Source: Lepidurus packardi (lineage: Eukaryota > Arthropoda > Branchiopoda > Notostraca > Triopsidae). From it: a stretch of 64,000 nucleotides of DNA. Below are positions 48,109-59,000 of this stretch, one piece after another. The stretch's first letter is position 1; every line of letters begins with the position of its first letter. Below the pieces are notes generated by a model. It was not told the DNA's origin. It worked only from the letters and a program-made list of their open reading frames with translations, and made no database searches. Made by a program: the position numbers and the translations under genes. The stretch spans positions 5,399,001 to 5,463,000 of the forward strand of contig JAKZAN010000006.1 in the NCBI GenBank assembly GCA_023053545.1, in the 5' to 3' direction.

Positions 48109-50094
48109 AGAAGCAATAAACAAAAAAGGAACTTAACCACGCCACAGATGGAATGCCAAAGAAAATTGCCGCACATTCCGGATATACAAACCCGTCAAAC
48201 ATACCAGAGAATGAAACCAAAGGACAACTCCTTTCCCAACTCCCCAAAAACCGAGTGCAGTTATTTTGCGAAACAACTGACTCTTTTGGGTTGTTTTTTG
48301 CTTGGATATTATTATTGTTAATTGAATTTGATTATTAATTATTCAAACGTACTGATAATTATCTTCGTCGTTTCTGTTTTGCGTTCCCAGAACTTCCAAA
48401 AGCAAAGTTTTTAGAGTTTGTTGTGGTATTCAGAATTCAAATACATTTAATAAAACGAATAAAAGAAGTTTTGAAATGCTGGTGTCGGAATGACGTCATC
48501 TTTTGTAATAAAAGCCATTAGACAAGTTGTTTACGATGACAAAGTACATTAAAACTTTAGAGCCAAGTACATACATTAAAATGGTCTGTGTTGAATGTTT
48601 GGAATTTGCATTAGTCATTGATTGTATGCAGTGACGTCATCGGTTGTTTACGTTGTAAATTGTCTTTTTGCTTGAGGAAAAAAAAAGAACTTACGGGACT
48701 CCGAACATAGAATAATGCGTTATTTAAATTACTTATGCGCTGTACCCGTATGTTGACATCAAAGGAATTATTTGAGTCCAAAAAAGGGGATCAGGCGGGT
48801 TTGACCTGCAAAGTCGTAACAATTGCTGGTGCCGCAGGCGTCATTCATAATCGCAATGAATGATTCGCAACTCATCAATTCCCCGATGAAAACAGAAGGA
48901 TTCATGAGATTCGTCAACTCGGGACTCTTGATTCCACTCTACATGACATATTCTATAGCAGTTACTATCACTTCTCACAGACTTATTACGTTTTTAAATT
49001 GTTCAAAACTCCAGCTAATTTCATTCTTTATGGATCTAATTAGGAGGTTCTTGAGGAACATTACTGTTGAAAGCAATATCGATTTCTAAAGAAATAGCAA
49101 TACCAAGTTTCTACTGGGTTGTAACTTCTGCTAATCACAGACTAATAACGTCTTCAAGTTCGCAAACTCGAATACCCTTTGTTTTTCTTCGATTCAGAGA
49201 TTTATGAGAAACACTAGTGTTAGAATGAGAAAGAAAACTGGCAGTTAAGAATGTCGCTTTCATTATCTCGGTAAAAAACACCAACCGACAGTTAACTCAA
49301 GCGTTAAAAATCAGTATTTTGAACGCGGGAATGTAAATAATAAACGCAAACAATGACATTCCTAATGTAAACATCGAAATTTCCAGCGAAACTAACTGAA
49401 TTTTAACGTAAAATAGCGAAATTTGGAAGTTTAACATTCATGAGAAACAGTATTGTTAAAATGCCGTATCTATATAGCAGGAAATACCAAGTTTCTAATG
49501 CAAAGTTGTATTTTCGATCCCACCTAGCCGCCATTTTTGTTTTTTCTTCGTTACTTCCAAGGCAAGGTTATTTCATATTTATGTATAGAAGGTGCGCAAT
49601 AAAACTCTTAAACTGTACAAAACCCATTCATAATACGGAAACGCATATGTTATTTCCAAAGAGACTTATCTTGGGGAGGTGACGCGAATTAAAAGAAGAA
49701 ATAAATCGATTGAATTGGGGGAAATATCAGGCAAAATCGGTTTCAGCGTGAAAAAGGCCTGGACTTTTGAGAGAGTGGCACACATCACAAATCACAACGC
49801 TATGGCTCTTATGTATAAGAAAGATTTGTATGCAAATGACAGCTGCTTTCCCTTAAAAAGAATAATAATAATAAAAAAAGAATTGCAAATCCGAACAATG
49901 AGTTGATAGGCATCAACTCATTGTTGATATCCTTGATTTTTATCGTCCATCTTATCAATTCAAAGCATTCGAAACATTCGTAGATACATTTAGTGTGCGG
50001 AAATGGCACCAAAGGCAAAGTATAATCAGTTGAATAAGAATTTTTGTTTTTAAAATATTCTGGGTTTTATGTCTGTAAAAAAAAAAACGAGTTC
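48109..50094. other. Intergenic stretch downstream of the STARD10-like gene
   Basis: 3' UTR-like DNA with several AATAAA signals (to about 48,515) is followed by AT-rich sequence with no recognised gene. The segment 49,240-49,395 is duplicated at 50,715-50,895. Confidence 0.5.
49240..49395. repeat. Dispersed direct repeat, copy 1
   Basis: This shares AATCAGTATTTTGAACGC and the order of GTAAACA and GAAATTT motifs with 50,715-50,895, at moderate identity and in the same orientation. Confidence 0.6.
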
Positions 50095-53000
50095 TCAAGT
50101 CCCGTTAGCGAGGCTTGGTCCCGAGCTTTTGCCCATCACGGGTCTGGCGAACGACTTGTTTTCGCGAAGACTGCGGAACATTCCCTTACGGGACCTTCGT
50201 TCCAATTTCGGCGTGGATGAGAAGCTCCTAACTACGTCATTGAGCAAAACGTCTTGGTGCTCTTCGTCTTCGTCGTCAAACTTGACCGTCCAAGCTAAGG
50301 AATCGTTTTTGGCCACCACTCCAGATGACGTCACTGGAGACAGCGTGGGGTCAAAATCGTCCAACGACACACCGGGGACTACTAATCGGTCACGGCAGGT
50401 TTCCTGGACTTCAAGCGGACTTCTGCCCAAAAGAGAAACGAAAAACAATCAAGTTCAAGTTTAAAATCCACAGACGCTAAGGCTAAAACGACAAAGAACT
50501 CTTGCAATTCTAAAGAAAAGCAGTCGAGCGTCAAGTAATTAGAATAACTATCACTGCACTACAATGAATCTTTAAGCAGTAAGCCTGAGAATTTTACAAT
50601 TTAAGAACTTTGCACAAATACGAAAATGAAGAAATGATAGCAGTACTGTAAAAAGAATGACAAATAATGAAAAATAAATGAAAAATGACCGAAGATAAAT
50701 GGGAAATAACGGAAATTTTAGCTAAGAATGCCACCTTCATTATGACGGCAAAACTCCCCAACAACAATTAATTCTTGCGTTGAAAATCAGTATTTTGAAC
50801 GCAGTAATTGATATTCTGAACGTAAACAATGAAATGGACGTAAACAATGAAATTCTTCATGTAAACATGGGAAATTTCAAACCAAACAACACATTGTCAG
50901 CTTAATAAAGACATTTACACAGCCAGCAATGAAATTAACAATCTTAACCATGAAAACCTTTTATAAACTCAACAATGAGAACTACTGTTAACCAATAATT
51001 CAGAAAAAATTCCCTTTTTCATGTTTTCGTCTTGCGGAACTACACACTGTTGCCTAGCAACGTTACTGTACCTTCGACTAGAACTAAAACAAATAGAACT
51101 AAAAATAAAACGTGTCAACTCTGTTTCGCTTAATAAATAAATATAAATGTGTGGAGTTTTGTCAACTTGTGGACTTTTTAATGCGCAAAAAGTGGAGAGC
51201 AAGGAAGGGAAAACTTACTCTTCGCTTTGATTAACAACACTCAAGCTGCTAGGCTCGGGGCTTGTGTTTTCAGAAGCGATGCCAAGTTTCCACTGCAGCT
51301 GCTCCACTTCCATGGAAAGCCGTTTTTTATCCTGGGACACTTGACGGCACCACGTTCTTATTTGCTGGTCCTGCTGACGCAAACTCTGGTTCTCTTCCAC
51401 TTTGGCTTGCAAGCGTGCTTCCAAGTCTTCGGTCCGTTTATGCAAACTCGCTGCGATATCTTTGTACTTGTACAGTTCCTGCTTCATTTCTTCCTCTGCC
51501 AAGGCTTGGGCTCGCAACTGCCGTAGTTCCGAGTTCTTCAGCTCCAAAACGCTCTGATGCGATGTTACTTCTTGTTGCAGCTGTGCAAATTGATTGTGAA
51601 ATACCTAACATAGTCCCAATTAAACCAATAAACAAGTCAATAACATTCTAAACAAACAAAAAAGAGGAAAAGGGACGGATTGTTAACTTACTTGGACTCG
51701 TTCTTCGACTTCTGCGCCAACTCGTGCTTCGAATTCTTCGCTATCTTTGAGCCGTTCCGATTTCTCAGATTCCAGCTCGGCTTGAATGGCATTCTTGAAA
51801 AGTTCCACTTCTTGTAACCTTTGGGACAGCTCATTTTGGCTCGCTTCCCATATTTCTTGCTTCCGGGCCAAGTCCTCTTGCCATAATTCGCGCTCCCGGA
51901 CCTGACTTTCGCGCAAATCATCCACTTCTTTCCGGTAAGTGCCGCACTGCAAGGTCTACCATACAATTTTCATTAGTGTCGCATCCGAATCGCCAGTAAC
52001 TCTTATTTTTTATGGCAAGGAATAAACAAACTTGACATTAATGTAGTTATTTGCTTATATTTACCAGGAATTTCAGATTCGTTTCCCAGGCAATGTAACG
52101 TTCCTTATGCTCGGCGTACAAGTTTTGAACTTGAACTTCGTATTGCTCTTTGAGTCGTTGCCATTCTGCTTCACGTGCAGAAACTAAAATAAGCACACAC
52201 ACAAAAATAAAAAAAAATATATAAGAATTTGTCGAATTCATTTTTATTAATTAATTTATAAGCTCAATTAGCCTAACAACTCTTTTCTTACACAATTCAT
52301 GTAAAACTGGTTATTATAAAGGTGAGAAATTAAATTCAGAATTGTAAGACAAGCCATTTGTTAATCGTTTTTCAAAAATCGCTTCTTGACCGTTAACCAC
52401 GCCGTCCGCAGCGCGCCCAGCGTCAAGCTGTCTACGTCACCCGACCACGTGACGCGCTGGACATAAAAACGCTCTAACTTCAATCACAAATAACTCCGCA
52501 GTTTTTGTTGGAAAACAACAGAAAACCTACGCTTAGAGACGAGATTTTCTGCTTTATTTTTAGGCATGAAAAGTAATTGGCTGGCTGACGTAGTCAGAAG
52601 ACAATTGAACGAAGAATTGGACACTTACTATTGGCTTTGTAAGTTTCAATCTCGTTGGCATAGTTGCGTCGTAACTCTTCGAATTCATCGTCCTTCTCTT
52701 TTAGTCGCTTCTGGTATTCTGCTTCGCGTTTCTGCACTCCCAACCGCCATTCATCTGCAATAGAGAAATCCAAAACCGCACATGTGTTACAAACATGAGT
52801 ACGAGTAATAATAGTCGCGTAAGAAACACCACACCCGTTTCCCACACATCATTACGCAATGGATTACATACAGCAAAGAAAAACGACTGCCCCAACTACC
52901 CAGATCCAATTCCACCAACACTCCCACGCCAACGTCATCGAGTCCAACTCGTGGACCACGAGGAAATACACTTTAAAAGTCGGAAGAATTCCTTTTCTTC

Positions 53001-56000
53001 ACATTGTTTTTCTTAAGGATACGTGGGCAACACAAAATATACAAGAAATTGTCCTTCCTAGTCCCCAAAAAACGTGTTGCCCATGTCGTATAAAGACTGT
53101 CCAACAAGTAAAAGACTCTCCTGCTTGGAAAAGTTCTACCAGCGCCAAACTAAACCACACACGCACATGCTAGTTGGTCCTAAATTTAATTTTTGGCAAG
53201 GATGTTGAGCTCCAAAGAAAATCCTAACGCTTTTTCATGGGCGACCACTCAACAACTTCCATAGGCCACGGCTTCTTCTCCGATATAACCCTTACAGGTT
53301 TTATACACGCCTATTCTAACGAGTTGATTAACATACGAAGTCTACTGAAAGATTCCTTAGTTCGCCTTCGGTTCTATGTGTATCAGCGGGGTATTAAGAA
53401 GCTAGACGAAAAGACGTATATAACTTTCCTCATTTCAACTTTCCGAACTGCTATTCTGTCTCAAAGTTACGCCAAAATTCTTAATTTAGATTCCTAACAT
53501 TACGCTATTTGGTATATTCCAATTCAGTGTAACAGGCTTATAGGACATGGATTTATCAACAATGTTACCTATTGTGAAATTCCTATTCATTGTTGCTCCT
53601 GTAGAAGGTTTTCGTGTTTAATTGTGTAATTGTTATATGTTGTCTGCAATTGTATGGGTTGTTTCTGTTGTTTCGTTGTAATTTCACGCTTGTTTTCATT
53701 ATTGTTTATATGTTTAATTGTGTAATTGTTATGTTGTCTGTCATTCTATTGGTTGTTTATGTTCTTTCGTTGTAGTTTCATGTTTTTTTTCATTGTTGCT
53801 TCTATAGGTTACATGAGTGATTGCCTCTATAATTAAATACAATAAGCAAAGTTGTTATTGTTACAAACAACGCAAGGGTGGAATTTTTGAAAAAAAATGT
53901 TTGTTGCTGCATGTTACTCGCGTGAGAAAACGTTCGATTTTCTAGTTAAACCGTCTGCTGTTGAGCACGTGACTCGGACAGCATTACCATGTCTGGGAAC
54001 GTTCCTTGTCGTTTGCGGTTTCCTAAATTTCATTCTTGTCTGGCATTCGCTATTTTCATTGTTGCTTATATCCCTTTATCGTCCAAGCCGCGATCTTTAC
54101 TGCTATTTATAGCGGCAATATTTCTATTGGTTAGACTAGTGACTCGCGAATAGCAGAAGTAAACAGACCCAGAAACTTGTTTCGTTTTATAAAACGTTCG
54201 ATTTTCCTTCTCTACTCGCGACACAATCACTAAATAGGTTAACAATTCGCTACCCGCAGCTAGAGAGCCCGTAGCTAGAGAGCCGTAGATAGAGGCCCAA
54301 CTTACTCAAAATGATTAAAAAAGGACCCCAAAACACGAAAGTTTTGTTTACCTCCAAGTGCCAAAAAAAAGTTTTTCGAATTTATTTCGGAACTCCGTGG
54401 AGCTAAAATTAGCGCCAGGTTATCTTAACTTTCCACTGCTGATCTCTGACCTTAACTAGGATTACCTATGTACAAACAAAAACGAAAATAAAAATAAACA
54501 AGAATCAAACCCACTCAAATACAGTATAGAAAGTTTGACGGTTAGAACATAACTACCTAGAACCACGCAAGCAACCAATTACGTTACCCCAGCTTCAAAA
54601 ATGTTCGATTTTCTCAGTTTTGGTCCCAGTTCACTCTCTACTAACCCCCAACAAACCAGAACTCCTTTTAATTACAGCTCAATTTCATATTTTTGAAAGT
54701 TTCATTTGACTGCAATGTAGTACTTTGTTTCCTTACTCAAAATACGTCATATAAATTTCTCAACTTGCAAAAAATTATTTCAATTGGTTACACTCACTTA
54801 CAGATGCTAGCAGCTCAATAACCAACAACCCAAAAAATTCCCCAAAGAAACTTTTCAAAGTTGAGTACCGTGTAGCCTACATCTTCAAGGACTTGTGAAC
54901 TCAAGCTACTAGTCCATTAAAGTCACGTACAAGAGAACACAAGGCCCTTTCTCTGATATTGTATCTCCTCCGTTTCTACGCTTACGAAAGTCTCGTTTAA
55001 CCACTACACGAAGACTAAAATTACGAAAAATAAAGCGTAATTAACCTCAAAACCAAGTCTCTAGTTCCTTCAGTAACTCAATCACAAACCCTAAACTACC
55101 GCAAACCACCGCGCTACGACACGTTCGTGACGTCATAAACCCAAACTCGCCTGCCAATAGCTGGTGAACCCTCTAAGCTACCCGGAGAATCAAACCTACC
55201 CCCCCAAACTCAAAACTACTACGCAGTCTCCACAATAAAAGCTTCCTACGCAAGTTCAAGGATAATAGAGGCACGTTCGTGACGTCATAACCCAAAGTGT
55301 GCCTGACAGTAGCTGGTGAACCCTCTACGCTACCCGGAGAATCCAACCTAACCCCCAAAACTCAAAACTACAACAAATTCTTCACAAAAAAAAGCTTCCT
55401 ACGGAACTTCAAGGATAACAGCGGCGCCACGACACGTTCGTGACGTGAAGCTTTGCATGCCTATGAATCGCGAACGGCTCCCCTAAAAATGGTGAAAAAA
55501 TCTACAATTTCCAGAATAATGTTCTCCACGAGAAGCCATTAAAATCTCATCACGTGAATGTTGAGCCACGTTATAGAGTGTACACTCTGACCTCAGCTAT
55601 TAACCCACGACGTCCTTTGCTATTACCACAAACGTTAATTTCCTTCGCAGAAGGTTATGTCCAAATTTGGTACTAGTCGATAAAAAAAATACGCTTTATG
55701 CTAATAAGCATTGCCTTGGGTTGCGGTAACGATAAAAAAGGCCTCTGGACTAGCATACAAAGTCCTTGATTGTAAAAAAAAGAAAAGAAAAAAATGACGA
55801 AATTCCGTCCTCATCTGCTTCTTTTCGGTTCTAAATTTATCCAAGCTCAAATAAACAGAGTTGCTTTTAAAGTTTTAAACGTCCTGGGCGAGCTTTTAGT
55901 GTAGGAATCGAAGTTTCATTACCCGGATAAACTAAACTCAGCCCCTTAAGAAAAATTCCAGATCCAGGGTTTAATTTAAATTTATTTTTGAATTTACTCA

Positions 56001-59000
56001 GCGTGGCTTAACGTTCTTGACCTTCCCATTAGGCAATCCACCAATACGATTGACCTTAGAGTAACACGGATCTCTCGGGAGATGGTTTGTTGCAACCTTG
56101 CATTTTAGGGCCACGTGAAACCGGCTTTTCCTTTAACCATTTGATGATGATACTAAAGAAAGTAGCCCCAAAAAAAGAAATAAACAGTTAAAATTATTGT
56201 CGTAAGCAGAGCAGAACTGTTTGGTCACCTGATTTGTTCTCCCTTCCTTGTATAGCTTTTCCCTTGCATTCCTTTCATTTGCATTGTTGTTGCATACTAT
56301 TTGCCTTAAATGGTCAGATTGCTTACAAAAAGTTCTAAAGTCAAACATCAGTGAAGCACTACAACCGTTATCGCGGTCATTTCACTTGGATTTCAGGCTC
56401 AACATCTTTTCCCCTCGAAAAAGTCGCAAAGTGCTAGAAAAATAAGAAAAAAATAACGAAAGAAAAGTGCTTCAAAAAGGATGTTAAAAGTGGGAGAAAG
56501 CTTTCGATCCTGTTGGTGGAAATGACATTTAAAAAAAAATAAAAAAGTCTTTCTGGGTTGGAAGAAGAGGAGAAAGTCCTTCCGTGATCAACCATCCTTC
56601 CGCCTTTCACCCCCATAATTAAAGTACGCACAGTACACTGCACTATCGATGCATGGCACTGCACGGCACGTTAAAAGTAAGGAAAGGTAATCTTTCGTAA
56701 CGGTCCCGTGACTTTCGTTCGACGTGAAAATGAGATCAAACACGTCATTAAGGGAGTCTCTTGCGTTTCCTTTCTGCAGAGTTAACATCTTCTCCAATTG
56801 AAAAAGTTCCAGTCAGTGTAACCTATTTACAACCGCTCAATTGGCTTTTGGCGGGCCCATAACGTTTCATTAGAGATGAAATTCCCGCAATAAACGAACT
56901 ATTAGACAAAACGACATAAATTCTTTCTTAAATTGAACACTACTTCGCTATTATGCCTCCTTTTGTTTAGATCTACTCTTTCCTAGTTTGCCCTTCAAGT
57001 CATTGAGGTTCAATTAGCTAAACAGCAGTTCAAACCACCCGACTAACTTCAATTAACTGTCTTAATTACAAAAATTACCATTACCCGTTACCTTGGCTAA
57101 AATACCGCATATAACAGCAAAAACAATGCAACTTTAACCTACTGCACTCAGTGCACTCAGTACAAACAGGGCTTCACCTACACCGATCGAAATAAGACAT
57201 GTCCGGGTTTCAGTGCGCTCCAGTGCACACTCAGTGCACTAGCCAGTAGAGTACGAAACACGCACTGAGTGCGCCCTCAGTGCAAGTTTCCTCTAAAAAA
57301 ACAACGAATGTTTCTGCACTAACGAGAAAAATGCAAATCGCTGAACCCAACAATTTTCAACATTTTTTCAAAAAAGCTACAGATTGTAGGCATTCTCCGG
57401 ACTTAATGAAGCTTAAAATTCATCAGGAATTAATTAAAAGCTCTACAAGATAAAATTCCTAACGAGCTTAGAACACTTCAAAGCCTGCTCTATAGAGCTT
57501 TCAGGAAGTCAAAAATAAAAATACCTTTGAAACTCTGTAATCGCATAATAATCCAAAACTCGGCTTCGCGCGCCATAGCGCTGGTTAAATCTTTGACAGC
57601 TTTAATGGACATCCACGATCAAAAAAGGCACTTTGAATCACGCTACAACTCCTTCCAACACGATCTTAAGACGTCGATCGACGATCTACACATAACTAAC
57701 GATCATTTTTGGCCCCATTGACGCCCACTCAACTCAAAACTGGATTGTCCCATCACGAAAAATTAAAAAAACAAACAAAAAAAACCTTTTCTGACAAAAA
57801 CTTCTCCCGAGATTTCGAAGTCGTCACGCTCTCAACACTCGACTCAACACTAACACTGATAGCGCGGTGACTGTCAGTTTGCTCGACGGGATCGTGCAAC
57901 TAACAGCTTCTACCAAAAAGGCGGAGCTTATGATTTTTGCCCCTTTTTCCACAGTTGGAAGCTCATGGAAACATATACGGCTCGGCCAGTGAAACCGGAA
58001 AGAGAAATTTCTACCTTTTTTTATTTCCTTTTAATTTAATTTTCTAGGTTCTTTTATTTATTTATTTTTTAATGTTTTATTTATAAAGAATCGTGTCAGT
58101 GTCGTTGGGTACGGGTTACGACGTTATGGGAGATAATAAAGGACCTTAAAGAAAGGCTTAAAGACCCCGAATTACCCGAAAACTACAAGTACTTGTCATT
58201 TGGGAGCTAAGCAAGCAACTCGTGAGGTAAATTGCTCATAAAATTACGGAGGTAATTGTGGGGAGGTTCTCAGTGCATTCAATGCAAGTAAGAACGAAGA
58301 AAAGAGAAAATGGCAGAAGAGAGAGAGGTATAGAAAAGAAAAGAGAGGAATAACAATGGTCCAAAGATCCCAAGTAGCGTGACAACGCAAGAACCTCCCT
58401 GTTTCCTGCACTAGCTGCGCCATATGCTATGACTTTTACCAAATCTGCTTTGTAAACAGAACTGTATGGTACAACAACCCCCTCTTTGTAAATCCAGGCG
58501 TTGAAGGATGTGAATTGAGTGCCAAAAAGGCATTAATATGAATATAAACCACCTCGGGTGTTGTTGTACGATAGATCAAGGGGAAACGTATAGTACGTAC
58601 GGTATTGTACATAGTGGAAACAAAACTTGACCGGAAACTCGCCCCAAAATCACTAGAGGGTGTTGCTTTGTTGTTGCAATCCGAACTGTCAACTTCCGCA
58701 ATTGCACTATTTTTTTTGTTTTTACAAGTCTCGCTGACAGTAATGTAGGCGATATTGATATCTAAGGCAAGATAGTGTTTAGATTTCCGGGTTTTGCTTG
58801 AGGTAATGTGTGATAATGATAAGAAGTTTTGAAATTACGACAATACGATTAAAAAAGAGGTTCATTGAGAGTACTAACCGAGTTTTTATAAAATAACACG
58901 ACAGCGTAGGCAACAACTTTTAGCCAATGTATTTATTGGTCATTTTGACTTTGCATAACTTACTAACTTACTGTCTTAACTACAAAAATTACCCATACCA

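Larger units (their letters stand above)
52755..57524. other. Long intron of the MTUS-like gene
   Basis: No conserved coding frame is recognised on either strand. It carries two local tandem duplications (53,617-53,808 and 55,111-55,450) and scattered AT-rich stretches. Confidence 0.5.

Noticed and set aside
57527..57721. Plus-strand 64-codon frame at the candidate MTUS-like first exon
   Set aside because: It has no splice partner or recognised family. The minus-strand reading has an in-frame upstream stop and a phase-matched donor, so it is preferred, though not proven.
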